Assembly: GCF_014905175.1 (NCBI RefSeq)
Contig: NC_057793.1
Span: 11,718,001-11,782,000 of the forward strand
Direction: 5' to 3'
Length of the DNA: 64,000 bases
DNA from: Aphidius gifuensis
Lineage: Eukaryota; Arthropoda; Insecta; Hymenoptera; Braconidae
This document shows positions 45,397 through 57,319 of this stretch, in pieces. The stretch's first letter is position 1, and each line of letters starts with the position of its first letter. The notes beneath the pieces are model-generated. The model searched no databases. It was not told the origin of the DNA and saw nothing but the letters and a program-made list of their open reading frames with translations. Made by a program: the position numbers and the translations under genes.

Positions 45397-46048
45397 TCAG
45401 AAAAACGGCCTGTTATTCAAATATATCACTATCGCTGTCAATAGTGATAGATTATCATTGGAATCCAAATTTTGTGTGCCAGCATCATCATTGTGCTCGA
45501 TATTAACCCGATGATTGAACCTCTTCACTTTATGATCTGCATCATCATAAAATTGGTAAGAATCAATCGGATGTCTGCATACCGGACATCTGACGTCGTC
45601 CGATTCCAAAAGTCTTTCCAAACGAGTCTGTCTACAAAGATAATGTTTGCAAGACAGTTTTGCTGGAAATTCAATCGGTTCTTCCAGACATATCGAGCAC
45701 TGATGATCTCCCCAGTACCACAAACCACTCTTTTCTGGTTAACATGAATTCAGTTTTTTACAATACTCTCGATATTTCAGATGTCTTCGATATTTTCGGT
45801 TTTGTATATCGAGAGCATTTATTTTTTCATCTTTAATTTTTATCTGATCTGAATTATTTCTTTTACGGTTCTTCAACCGCTTCACTTTATCGGTCAACTT
45901 TTTAATTTCCTCCCTTTTGGATTTAATCATATTATCAAAGGATTCATTATCCTTGGATCCGTAAAGCTACAGCGGTCGAAATCGTATCATTATTTTTTTT
46001 TATTAATTCATTTAGGTCCCCGGTGTGTGATGAAGAGGGTTGAGACAT
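45397..46048 (-). pseudogene. Coiled-coil plus RING-finger reading frame, broken
   Basis: A start at 46,048 gives MSQPSSSHTGDLNELIKKNN, which ends after 33 residues. One base out of frame the sequence continues as a Lys/Glu-rich coiled coil (45,930-45,739: REEIKKLTDKVKRLKNRK). A single TAA follows, then in the same frame the RING domain (about 45,720-45,560): CSICLEEP, then CKHYLC, then CPVC. The sixth ligand, expected as Cys after CRQ, is Thr. The tail is acidic. Whether it belonged to a virus-like element (Polintons and DNA viruses carry RING proteins) or to the host is unknown. Confidence 0.6.
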
Positions 46049-46509
46049 AATAGTTTTTTGAACACACACACAACAAAAAATATATTGTCACAATTTCACA
46101 AAAATATATAAACACAATTTCACAATGATATAATAAGGCAATACGCTATCAAAATTTGTGAGATCGAAAGATTATTTTTTTGAAGTGTCAACGACGCTGG
46201 TTGACAGCACAATGCAACTTAAAGTGCATAAAAACCTTGGGTGGTAGCAAGAACAGCGTCAGCTCATTCCTTTGTTGCAGTCAAATCATCTGATTAAAGT
46301 TTCAGTAACATATATGTGAAACAAATGTGTTGAATATCATAGAATGTAGTTTGTTTCATCATTTATTTCAATGTTAATGTGTATGTATGTATGATTATAT
46401 GAAAAATGGAATTTTCGAAACTACAGTCCTAGTCATGTTGTCAAATTTACAACGTGAGTTGAAGAATGAATAATAAAATAATACTATACTTATATCATAA
46501 TACATTGTT

Positions 46510-46760
46510 TATACGTAAATTATTTTTTACCCTTATCATCAAAGTTTTTTTCTTATATGTCAAATATAGAACAAATTGTGCAACTCGATCAAAAGTGACA
46601 TTTTTTTTTTTTTTTTCAATAACAATTAATTCGGTTTGCAGTAATAATATTTTACAAAACCTGAATTATTATTTTTCTTTCAGAATATTTTTATTCAGTA
46701 TATATACAGATATATAAAATGTACTTATTTCCATTGGGTATTATATATCCATCAGAGTTT
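46510..46760 (+). repeat. Direct repeat, intact copy
   Basis: About 240 bp match 46,900-47,094 plus 49,199-49,250: the TTTTTTACCCTTATCATCAAAG, CAAATTGTGCAACTCGATCAAAA, ACAAAACCTGAATTATTATT and AAATGTACTTATYTCCATTGGG blocks. In this copy the sequence is continuous, showing the empty site of the foldback. Confidence 0.85.
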
Positions 46761-46899
46761 ATGCATACTTTTCTATATGTTGCATGTGTAGTCAAACTGC
46801 CCGTCGCCAAGTCAACCACTTACAATTAATATGTGTGTATTTTTTGTCAAATATATATCACAAGGTCATGATATTGACACATTTGACCAAGTTTTTGAA

Positions 46900-47094
46900 C
46901 TGAAATTTTTTACCCTTATCATCAAAGTTTTTTTCTTATATATCAAATATAGAACAAATTGTGCAACTCGATCAAAAATGACATTTTTTTTTTTTTTTCG
47001 ATAAAAATTATTTCGGTTTGCAGTAATAATATTTTACAAAACCTGAATTATTATTTTTCTTTTAGAATATTTTTATTCAGTATATACAATATAG
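46900..47094 (+). repeat. Direct repeat, copy split by a foldback (left part)
   Basis: The left portion of the second copy ends at CAGTATATACAATATAG, where the 2.1-kb foldback enters. The right portion resumes at 49,199 (ATATAGATATATAAAATG). Confidence 0.85.
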
Positions 47095-47760
47095 TAGGGT
47101 GGTCCTTAAAAAGGCTATGGTGGAATTTGATCACTCTCACCCCCTCATTTGGTTAGAAATATATAAAAAAAAATTCTCTCAAATTTTCAGAATTTTTACT
47201 CAACATTAACCCGTGCCGCAAAAGCTTTTTCTATTTTCGATTTCGGGATTTTTAGCAAGATTACGATATTCATAGAGACAAGATTTTATGAGTAATATTA
47301 GAACGTCATTGCGAGCAAAAAATATTGGTCGCAACAGAACTTCGATATCTCGAATACTTTTCGAGGTATCGAAGAAACATGATATTGAATTTTTCTTTTT
47401 GTCATTTTTTTAGTAGATAAATAGTTTAGTAAAAAAAAAAAATTTTTAAATCGATTTTCTTAGTATTTTTAACGAGGAATATTGTGGTTCAAACAGAAAT
47501 ATCGTACCTTCAACAGTTTTCGAGATACTAAGCTTTGAAGGTAAAATATATCGAAATATATTACTATTTTTTCATTGATTTGATATTTTTAAATAATTAT
47601 AAATTTAAAAAAAATCAATATTAATAATGATTCTAGTAAGATTTTTCACGGAGAAAAACAATAGTGATAATAAAAATTTAATATCTTTATCCATTTTCGA
47701 GACATCGATTATTGAAAATTAAATAAAAGGATATAACTTTCGTTTTTAATGAAATAATGT

Positions 47761-47887
47761 AAAAGCCAACTGGCAAGAGTTTATGATGGTGAAGCTGCTC
47801 CTTCCACATTTCTTTTCATAAGAGCCCACCAGAGTGGGTGAGTGAGAGCTATGCTTCCCCACCATAAATTCTTGCCAGTCGGCCTTT
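47761..47887. mobile_element. Small MITE in the foldback spacer
   Basis: The 127-bp inverted-repeat unit begins AAAAGCCAACTGGCAAGAGT and ends CTTGCCAGTCGGCCTTT. Confidence 0.65.
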
Positions 47888-47947
47888 AGCTGATGAAAAG
47901 ATGCAGCTAAAGAAGCAATTATGCCGGTAAAATAACGTAGATATTGT

Positions 47948-48288
47948 CCCTGGTAGAAATAATCTCTCCAGATTTTCTCCGGACTTCTCATGATTTCTCC
48001 GGACTTACTCCTGATTTTCTACGTAATTGAGACTTTCGGAGATATTCATGGAGTAATCTCCAGACTATTTCTATAATATCTCCGCATTTTTCCCGGAATT
48101 TTTGCTTTAAAAACAAACACAAAAAATCGGAAAAATCAATAAAGAAACTAGAAATAATAGTTTACCGACGAAAAATAAAAAAGGAATTTTGTCTGAAAAA
48201 ATCCAGAGAAAATCTGGAAAAACTCTGGAATAATATCTCCGGAAGTCTCAATTGCGTAGAAAATCCGGAAAGATTATTTTTACCAGGG
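47948..48288. mobile_element. MITE with CCCTGGTAGAAATAATC ends
   Basis: The 341-bp unit begins CCCTGGTAGAAATAATCTCTC and ends with the near complement ending TACCAGGG. CTCCGGA and TCTCCAGA motifs recur inside. CCCAGGTAGAAATT at 60,320 resembles its end. Confidence 0.75.
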
Positions 48289-49346
48289 GTGTGTTTGGCT
48301 ATAATTAAGACTAAATAAAAGATCTAGCGGCTAAGTGAAAAATCCAGGTGAGGAAAAGATGTAGCTAAAGAAAAGAACGTAGCGGGTAGATATTGTATGT
48401 TCAGCTATAATTAAGGCTAATCAAAAGATATAGCAAAGGTCAAGATATAGCTGAGAAAAGATCTAGCGGCTATAAGCAAAACATTTTTATTTATCCAAGT
48501 TGGAATATGACTATAGAATCTAGTTTTTTCTAGTTACAACTCGTCATCTTATGAATATATCGATATTTTTTATTTTCAATAATCGATGTCTCGAAAATGG
48601 ATAAAGATATTAAATTTTTATTATCACTATTGTTTTTCTCCGTGAAAAATCTTACTAGAATCATTATTAATATTGATTTTTTTTAAATTTATAATTATTT
48701 AAAAATATCAAATCAATGAAAAAATAGTAATATATTTCGATATATTTTACCTTCAAAGCTCAGTATCTCGAAAACTGTTGAAGGTACGATATTTCTGTTT
48801 GAACCACAATATTCCTCGTTAAAAATACTAAGAAAATCGATTTCAAAATTTTTTTTTTTTTACTCAATTATTTATCTACTAAAAAAATGACGAAAAGAAA
48901 AATTCAATATCATGTTTCTTCGATACCTCGAAAAGTATTCGAGATATCGAAGTTCTGTTGCGACCAATATTTTTTGCTTGCAATGACGTTCTAATATTAC
49001 TCATAAAATCTTGTCTCTATGAATATCGTAATCTTGCTAAAAATCCCGAAATCGAAACCAGAAAAAGCTTTTGCGGCACGGATTAATGTTGAGTAAAAAT
49101 TCTGAAAATTTGAGAGCATTTTTTTCTATATATTTCTAACCAAATGAGGGGGGTGAGAGTGATCAGATTCCACCATAGCCTTTTTAAGGACCACCCTAAT
49201 ATATAGATATATAAAATGTACTTATCTCCATTGGGTATTATATAATATCCTGAACTTGTTTACGATGCAGTTACTAGCAACAGTATTTTACTCAACAGGA
49301 CAGATATCAAACAAATAAGTAAGATATTAGCTTGCTTTCAGCCAGA

Positions 49347-49590
49347 ACATGGTGAAATATAGTTTAAAAAAGAGACGATCTGGACCTCGTACATGGAAAA
49401 AATGGCCAAAAGAGGCCAAAAACAGAAGGCCATTTTTTAAAGCCATTTTTAAGGAGCCAAAAAAAAAAAAATAAGGCCATTTTTTGAGACCATTTTTAAG
49501 AGGCCAAAAAAAATAAGGCCATTTTTTGAGGCCATTTTTTCCATGTACGAGGTTCAGATCGTCTTTTTTTTAAACTATATTTCACCATGT
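49347..49590. mobile_element. MITE with GGCCATTTTTT core
   Basis: Arms of about 60 bp (ACATGGTGAAATATAGTTTAAA to its complement) enclose repeats of GGCCATTTTTTGAGGCC and AGGCCAAAAA. Weaker symmetry extends to about 49,329-49,612 (AGCTTGC/GCAAGCT). Confidence 0.8.
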
Positions 49591-49592
49591 TG

Positions 49593-49950
49593 CCATAGTA
49601 TTTACGGCAAGCTGAAATAACAGACAAACTTCCCGGCTCTGGTTATATATATACAAAAGAAGTAGTTTTGGTTATGTACATAGATATAAAATGATGAATA
49701 GCAATAGTATATATAAACAATATTTGTACAGAATAAATAAATACGAAAATACAGAACGAAGGTTTATTTAATATGGTATTTATTTATTTGTTTATTACAT
49801 TTATTTATTTTATTTATTTATTAATAATTATTCAGGGTCGTATTCCCAAGGCAAAGTATCTGTTCCATCATCGTTATCAAGAGCTCGTTTGTCATCAGCC
49901 CAGCTGAGTGTAATTTTACTCTGCACAATTGTCCTCACTTGATGATCTTT
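49593..49950. other. No gene seen
   Basis: AT-rich TTTATTTA-type sequence precedes the end of the polymerase relic. A weakly coding minus-strand stretch at 49,840-49,950 (with LSWADDKRALDNDDGTDTL, readable in reverse) is typical of the Polinton polymerase C-terminal tail. Confidence 0.4.
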
Positions 49951-49954
49951 ACTT

Positions 49955-51472
49955 CTGATTAAATGTTGATTCTTTTTTTTATACAAGCAATGTCATCTTC
50001 ATAAATTGAGCAGCTGTGAAAATTCGGCTTTGCAATCAATGATTTTGCTCCATAGCGACCTTCCCATTTTGTCACTATTTTAACATCTTTTTCTTTTCTT
50101 ACATTTTGCATTGTTTTTCCATATACACTGTTGTTCATCAATTTGGAAAAATTTTTTCCAAAATCTGTGGTCGCTTGCTTACGCATACCAGTATTAAGAT
50201 CAATATATTTTTTCAGCCACGAGCTTTGTTTAAATTTTAATATACGATGAATTTTGTTCAACTTCATGCGAGAGTCCCAAATATAGTTTTAAATTTCTAT
50301 AATGTATGACATAATTTTTTTTCGGATATAATGTTGTCATTAATTTTGATTGCTTTGAATTTGGTGCTGTAAATTGCTCTGGAGACAAGGGCAAATCTTT
50401 ATGCCATTCATGTAAATATTTTGGATATTCCAAATCAACCTCTAAGATATATCCGATATAAGCTTTATCTGATATATTTGTCACATCAATATTTAAATTG
50501 TCTTCCCATTGGAAACCTCCATAAGGCAAATATTGACTCATGCCTGCACCATATAAATTATTTACATCAAAATACATGATGTATAATTCTTCTTCTTCTG
50601 GATTGTAGTTATCACCCATATGTCGGTATGTTGATAAACAGCTCAATCAAAAATTTTCAAAGATATCTGCCAACAAAAGCATATCAGTTTTCGAATATAA
50701 ATCTAAATATTCACCTAATGTCTTTATTTGAAATTTTTCCCAAATATTTTTTGCATCTGATATATCGGAATTATTTAATTTTGAGAAAAATTCTTTTTTT
50801 GGTGGTCGAGTTGTTTCAGCTAATTTTTCCCATGAGTCAATATATCCGTATGGAAATACTCCTTTTCTACACAATAAATCAAAGTATTCACTATTGCATT
50901 CACTACGTGTTATAATTTTTCGATCATTGCTCAAATCAGATGATAATTTATCAATACTACTAGACATAAATCTAAGAGAGTCAATGAATCTTCAACTTAC
51001 AACAGTATTATCCACTTATTTGTGAATGAAATGTATTTTTCTTTGTCTATTGGTAATATATGTATGCGACCATCGAATGCCTTGCAAAGTTCTTGTATTG
51101 AAAAGTGTGATTCGTATCCCGACAAATTGTGCATAACGACGGGTATGTTGTGAGACTTTGTTCACTTAATATTGCATCTAGCATGAGCTGAACCTCGATA
51201 TGATCCCCGAAAATGGTCTGATCATGGTGCTTAACGTCTTGCTCTATGAAAATCTCCTCACATATATGACAAATTGCAGCATTTTGAAATTCATGCTCCT
51301 GTTGTGCAGTCAATTTTTCCATTGGTATTGGATTTAAAAGTACATCATTGACCTGGTGAGCTAATTTTGCCAATTCCCCAATAAACCATTCAATACAATT
51401 TTCACGACGTATATAATAACGGAACGACGCCATAATGATAATAATTTTCGACGCTCGATTCTGATTAGTCAA
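49955..51472 (-). pseudogene. Polinton/Maverick DNA polymerase B, broken (copy 2)
   Basis: Minus-strand order: WFIGELAKLAHQVNDVL and ICHICEEIF near 51,390-51,250. A frameshift near 51,220 follows, then HNLSGYESHF and IHILPIDKEKYISF in the next frame. Then FDLLCRKGVFPYGYIDSWEKL and LGEYLDLYSKTDMLLLADIF (50,967-50,647), motif A YFDVNNLYGAGMSQ (about 50,570), and motif B LMNNSVYGKTMQNVRKEK (about 50,130). It breaks off before the DTDS motif. Unlike copy 1 it keeps motif A, so the two are independent decayed copies. Confidence 0.88.
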
Positions 51473-51589
51473 CTTGAAACGTTAATAACTCAGGCACAAA
51501 GCGTCGTAGACCCAAAATTTGAAAACATTTACTATTCAAAATTTCACGTACGATCTCGTAGTATACCTACTGTTCGCGACTTACGCTTC

Positions 51590-52600
51590 ATCCTGTACAT
51601 AAGTAACTACATCACCGAATAATTTTTCTTTTAATATAGTATCTATGAATATTTTTTTTTTTTTATCAAGAACTCTAGGAACAATGTCTGGTCTACCTGA
51701 TGGGATTTGAGATGGTAATGAATTTTCTATAATTTCTCGCTACTTTGAATTACACTTCATTGTTATAAATAAATCAGGTTGCATATGACGCAGTGAGCCT
51801 GTGAAAGTTGATAGTGATATAATCATTCTTCCTACACGTTTGTTAAAATAACTTCTCACTATACGAAAATATATGATTATCTCTTGTCGCCATGATATAT
51901 TTTATATCAGCTCGTGATACTTTTTTATTCGTATTTACACAGGTATATAAATATTTTATCTTGCAAGCCTCTTGTACCAAATAGATAGAATAACGGGTAA
52001 ATCATCGGTTCAACATGAAGGTCTATTAAACTAAGGTACTCTAGTATTTTGGTTTGTTGACTACGTATCGTCACATACGATTCTCGATTATTACCATCTG
52101 ACTTGTTCGTGGTTATTAACCATTAATTGTATTAATTTTCTATGCATTATTGTATAAGACTGAGCAAAAATATTACACTTTCTAAGTGTATTCCCCATTT
52201 CTGTTACAGTTTCTTTATTCAATTGATTACAAATACCAGGTATACCAGCACACTCAATAGAAACAGCTTTATCTGAATCAACAATAAAAAGTTGTTCCAT
52301 AATAAGGAGTTTCATTCGTAGTTGGATATAAGGATGTGTTGATCTTATAATAAATTTGACCTTTAATTTTAAAGCAATATATACCAGGTTAGTTATTTGG
52401 CAGAAATTGGATTGAGTTTGCATTGAATGAAGCTAAAGCAAATATATTGTTATAATATAACGTCGTGTTCGTAAACGAAAATCATCAGAGAATAAACACC
52501 TGTGAATGAATCATAAATTATTTTTGGTGGGTCAGATAATGGATCAAGAGCACATTCCCCATGACTACAAAAATCATTAAATGAATATTTTTTATCTGAG
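51590..52600 (-). pseudogene. Helitron Rep/helicase-like protein remnant
   Basis: Minus strand: a stretch near 52,570-52,500 reads CSHGECALDPLSDPPKIIYDSF. At 52,423-52,091, in a shifted frame, come QLFIVDSDKAVSIEC and NIFAQSYTIMH, the N-terminal Helitron block before the HUH domain. Near 51,780-51,600 come QPDLFITMKCNSK and PSGRPDIVPRVLDKK, the start of the HUH/Rep region. The HUH motif and the helicase are not present; the sequence ends near 51,590, next to the Polinton polymerase. Several stops occur. No Helitron end (CTRR hairpin) was identified. Confidence 0.75.
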
Positions 52601-53345
52601 AGTTTCACTCAGATTCAAAGTGTTGAGCACTACAGTATTAACAAACAACATTCATTTCACCTATATAATGTTCGTCAACACCATTTAAATCAAGTAAATG
52701 AATACGTCGTTCTAAATTTCGTTGTCGTGGAACTCGTCTTCGCTCAACTTCCCTTGACTCCTCGGCACGTAGCGACAAATTTAGAGGCCCCACTAGCGTC
52801 ACACACCTTGAATACTCTCTGTTATACGCTCTGTTACACGCTCGGTCACAAGCGGATAAAGAGTGGAGAATTACATAGAGAGAAGGAAAGCCGGCAAGCA
52901 TTCAACATGTACTATATATATCGTATAAACTCGGAGCGTCAGCTGCTATGTGTGTATACGTGTGCGACTTTTTTTCATACTATCAAGAGGCACGGTAGTG
53001 CCTAGCGTCAAGTATGAGAAAAAAAAAAAAGTGGGAGAAACGAGATTTAACTACTGTGCCTATATATTATCGACACAAAGCTAACCCTAACCCTCCAATT
53101 CCTCGGGAAATTATTTTAAAATATGATTGATCAGATAAATATAGTATGTCTTCTGATCATTTTATTAAATCAATATCACACTTTTTTATAAAAAAAAAAA
53201 CAGATTTTTTAGATGTATACTTTTCTTTTAAACTTCAAAATCATTTTCAGAAATTGCGCTTTTCTTGAAATTCTTATAAAACCTTACCGCACTCTGACAA
53301 ACATTATAAAACCAAAATCAGATCAAAGCATTATGGCTGCCAAGC
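52601..53345. other. No gene recognised
   Basis: A GC-richer patch at 52,720-52,870 has open frames on both strands but no recognisable protein. A CTAACCCTAACCCT pair near 53,083 resembles the reverse complement of two vertebrate-type telomere units but is too short to mean anything. Confidence 0.35.
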
Positions 53346-53373
53346 AGTGTTGGGTTTGTATAATACCGCGGTA

Positions 53374-53425
53374 TCATACCGGTCGTAAACCTCGGTATAA
53401 TACCGGTATTATACCGCGGAGGTTT
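53374..53425. repeat. Cluster of GGTAT palindromes
   Basis: A perfect 22-bp palindrome, GGTATAATACC plus its mirror (53,394-53,415), lies between AACCTC and GAGGTT. ATACCGCGGTAT precedes it. The CAGTGTTGGG shortly before (53,345) is reminiscent of hAT-type ends, but no partner end was found. Confidence 0.55.
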
Positions 53426-53979
53426 CATACTTTCATACCACGTTAGTAACGCCATCTGTAGGCATTTTCGTATATTACGTCACACACCATTTTGAATTGC
53501 TCATAATTTAAATTTAAGAATATCATTCCTTTAATTATAGCATAATAGTAATAATCTTCATCCTTTTCTCAGACTTTTGTCAGTAGTAATAAATTTATTG
53601 AATATATTAAAAGCTATTGACAAATGTCTAAGGAGAGGATGTGGCTTACCTGTTAATTTCTTTGGCTCAATTAATTCTTTATAAATCAACATGTGGCAAC
53701 ACCCTTCCTTAGTTATTTTTTCCATAGTTTTTTATTTATTCATTTATGTAAAAACCTATTGGAAAAATGTCTATGGACAGAATGTTGTTTATATGTTAAT
53801 TCATAAAATATTAATTTAGCCAAAGAAATTAATACGTAGGCAACATCCTTTCCTTAGCTCATACTTTTCCCATAGCTTTTTATTAATTTGAATAAATAAA
53901 AAGCTATAAGGGAAATGGTAGCTAATGGTAGCAATAAAATTTTTAGTGGAAAAAGAAGTCTTCATGCTTATACAAGTTG

Positions 53980-54237
53980 AATTCATAAAATTGAGCTGGT
54001 TAAGACAATAACTGAAAACGAAACTTGTGTATACTGTGATGAAGAATATGCAAATAAAACAAACTTGGATTATCACTATTCACATTGTCATCAAGTCTCA
54101 GATTATCAAACTATAAATTGTCCATTCGTAGGTTGTGATGAATCTGTGAATATAGAAGTATACTTATTTAAAACTGAGAAAACACATTTGAAACAAGCAT
54201 CATTATCCAGTGAAGATGGAAGAATTCGCTTTTCTTA
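53980..54237 (+). pseudogene. C2H2 zinc-finger fragment
   Basis: An open stretch reads ELVKTITENETCVYCDEEYA, then NLDYHYSHCH and CPFVGCDESV, a C2H2-type finger followed by a second Cys pair. It ends at a stop after GRIRFS. It has no start and no clear downstream partner. It may be the N-terminal exon of the element-encoded protein at 55,880-57,300 or an unrelated fragment. Confidence 0.45.
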
Positions 54238-54557
54238 ATGATGATAGTGATTACAATGTTATTTGTTCATTTATTCTTTTAATTAATAATAATTAGTGTG
54301 ATATTTTCTAATATGAATTATATTTATTCATTGTAAAATATATTATCTATACAGATTTCATGGATTGGAAGGGTAGAGTTAAAACTAAAAAGGCTGCACC
54401 TTTATAATAAAAGATACAAAGAGCAGAGTTTTGGTAATTCCAACACCAAAAGACAATACATCTGCAACTGCAACTTTAAAAAATTCAAAACCACTGTATG
54501 TCCATCTATGATGGATGTTACAGGTGTTAAAGATCCTGACAATAATAATCAAAGTAA

Positions 54558-54818
54558 GGGTGCGAACTCACGACAAGCTAAAATTTCCGCTTATAAACAT
54601 GGCAGCTATAAAAATAAATCACTGAATTAACTACTATTTACTGAATTAACTGCAAATCCGTGGTGTCTCTCCGTGACTGCAGAACAAGCTTGACACCACC
54701 AACCTTGTTCTAAAATCACAGATTCGCGATAAATTTAGTAAATTTAGTTACTTTTTGGTGATTTTTATAGCCGCCATGTTTACAAGCGGAAATTTTAGCT
54801 TGTCATGAGTTCGCACCC
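54558..54818. mobile_element. MITE with GGGTGCGAACTCA ends
   Basis: The 261-bp unit has terminal repeats of about 50 bp (GGGTGCGAACTCACGACAAG and its complement, including CCGCTTATAAACATGGC) and TAA on each side. Two degenerate half-copies with CTTTACAAGC...TTAGCTTGTCGTGAGTT follow at about 54,950-55,000 and 55,020-55,065. Confidence 0.85.
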
Positions 54819-55069
54819 TAAAATTGATGTCAAGTATTGGTTATTTGATTGTAGAAAACCCTTAATTTTCGAAAAAAAACTGTTTTTGAAATATTTCCAT
54901 GTTAAATTAAGTGTATTTTATATTTTGTTATTTTTGGCTTATTAATATTTTGTGTGCGCTTTACAAGCAAACGTTAGCTTGTCGTGAGTTAAAGCTCTAA
55001 CTTGTTACACATGCTAGTGCGCTTTACAACCGAAACTAGGCTTATCGTGAGTTTAAACCCTCAGCTTAT

Positions 55070-55870
55070 TAGCATTGTAACTGAATTCAACTATATTTTT
55101 TGGTGATATTTGGGAAAATTGCATAGTGGACACCACCTTTTACACTGTAAAATATATATTCGGCGCTCGTGTCATATTGTGTCATACGCATTCATTATTG
55201 AATTGTTGATTGACGAAAAAAGTATATATATTTTTTTTTAATTATGCCGGCAAGTTAACAAGATTGTACGCTGCCAGTCCTAAGCCTAGATAAAATGTGA
55301 AGGGTATATATATATAATGAAGGATAATTGGAAAATACCATCAACTCTGTTGTCGAGACGTGTGTAGGCTTTAAATTTTATTTGGGAAGAACCGGGCGGG
55401 GTCAAGTATAAAATTTTGTCAAAGATTAAGACTTAATTATATGCGTTGAATATTTCCTTCTTGACTTATTTCGGTATTATATCTTTTTGTATCTAAAAAA
55501 TTAATAAATATCAATATAAAATAAAATTACTATAATCACATAATTAGTGGGGATTTCGAATACTTGACGCTCCTTTTTGTAAAAAAAACTGTGTTTCTTT
55601 TTTTGTTTAGATAAATATATATATAAAAATGACAATAATTATAACAACAATAATTTCGATAATATTATCAATTATTCAAATGCAGTCAATATGTTCACAA
55701 ATTGAAATAGTTTGAAATTTCCGTCTACATACTTCGTTTCATTTATGACCAGTTGAATCGAAAGAAAACATGTCAAACTGGTCAATGCCAAATCAAAAAT
55801 TGTTCAAACCGATCCTTGAAGAAATGTTTAGACGGAAAGATTTTGAGGCATTTCAATGTCATTGCAAGAA
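55070..55870. other. No gene recognised
   Basis: AT-rich sequence with a T-rich run near 55,230 and TATATATA near 55,310. Weak coding-like text begins at about 55,770 ahead of the next feature. Confidence 0.35.
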
Positions 55871-55879
55871 CGAATAAAA

Positions 55880-57300
55880 CAAAAAAATAGGATGTTTTAG
55901 AAGTAGGATGGACAGATGCATTGTATGATCAACTCCGGAAAAAGTTAAAGTGACCATGTCCCTTTGCTTTTAACAATGCTAAAGTCAACACTGAATGTCG
56001 TAACGATTATCTATCTATCAAAGGAACATATAAAATTAATATATATGGTAATTTAAATCAGGAAAAAAGAGAATTGAACTGGCACGTATCAACACACAAC
56101 ACTGTTGACGTTGACCATAATACAAAAAGACAGTTTAAAGGCAAAATGAGACGACTTGTTGCGAGTGGAATTGAAGGAAAAAATGTTCACTAATGGAGAA
56201 GAGAAACTGCCGATAAGAAAGTGGATTTTGGTGATTTGGAACCAGCAAATTTGTAAACTCTTGCAGTACTGAGAAAAGCAGTACAGCGATGTAAAGATAA
56301 AAAATTATAAGTTGGTCCTACGGAAGATGTACCTAGTGCTGTTGCTAATGTGAAAAACCATCTTTCATGTCTTGGTAGTGTTTATCGAATAGCGTAAGAT
56401 AAATTTTGGCGCTTAATATGAGACTTAGAAATTATACTTATTTACAAGCTTTATAGAAAAAGACAAAATAAAAAGTATAAGCATTGATGCTACTGAAATA
56501 ATTGCGCGGATGATTGAAAGCCTATATATGGTACAAAAAATCCAATACTTCTCTATCGTCAGGATACGATTATTTGATTTGAAAAAATGGCTAATACAGT
56601 CACAAAAAGTACTAAATGAAGTAGTAGTTGACCGATTATTTGCACTTATAAATGGTATTACATGAGCATTTCACAATAAATCATTGACTGAATATTTTTA
56701 AATTATCTTCAAGTGTGACTTGGAAAGTCTTGTCAAAGCCGAAAAACATGTTGAAGATTTCCATGGACGTTCAGTGATTCTTCTTGCTTTGACGGAGTCT
56801 GTTGAAGAGTTTGAAAATCTTTTCACTAAAATAGGGACAGTTGCTTCTTCATAACATGAAATTCTGTAGAATTCAGATAACCTGTTTCAATCAACCTACT
56901 GATTTTTTAACAAAATATAAACCATTTGATGATCATGATGATGATATTGTTCGTGAACATAAAGTTAAGTAAAACGACGATTAGATGATCGTCCATTGAA
57001 AGAGGCAACACAATCGAAGAATACAATCCAAACTTTAACATCTACAACAAAACAATCAGCGTTACGATTTGAAACGGAAACAACACCAGTGAAAAAATCT
57101 GAAAAAATTAGAAGCAACAGCAGTATTTCAGAAAAATATAAATAATAAAAGTAAGGTGATGCATACAATAAGTACTGATCAGTCATCAACTTATTCAAAT
57201 TTATATCAATCAATAGAAAATAATATTTCAAGTGAAGAAAAAAACACAATCAACATTGATAAGTCATCAACTATCCCAAATTAAAATCAACCAGTAGATG
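55880..57300 (+). pseudogene. Element-encoded protein remnant (transposase-like), many stops
   Basis: Readable blocks in order: EVGWTDALYDQLRKKLK, CPFAFNNAKVNTECRNDYL with IKGTYKINIYG, RQFKGKMRRLVASGIEGKNVH, KVDFGDLEPANL, SISIDATEIIARMIES (about 56,480-56,530) and EVVVDRLFALINGIT (about 56,620-56,670). As I recall, these match a family of uncharacterised element-encoded proteins in aphids, hydra and other invertebrates in which DATG and CDxSxAL blocks carry acidic residues typical of DDE enzymes. Here both blocks are altered and stops are frequent. The superfamily is not certain. Confidence 0.55.
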
Positions 57301-57319
57301 ACTTTTTGCGTAAAAAAAT

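Larger units (their letters stand above)
47097..49196. mobile_element. 2.1-kb foldback transposon with TA target, nested insertions
   Basis: Arms of over 600 bp (47,097-47,720 and 48,530-49,196) start GGGTGGTCCTTAAAAAGGCTATGG and are flanked by TA (47,095-47,096 and 49,197-49,198), as for Tc1/mariner-like elements. The spacer holds two further inverted-repeat units and an AGCTAAG array. No coding sequence. Confidence 0.9.

Noticed and set aside
52638..53005. Overlapping frames on both strands near a GC-richer patch
   Set aside because: No family resemblance and no start or splice context; probably chance.
53083..53096. CTAACCCTAACCCT as a telomeric trace
   Set aside because: Only two units, and the insect telomere repeat is usually TTAGG; most likely chance.
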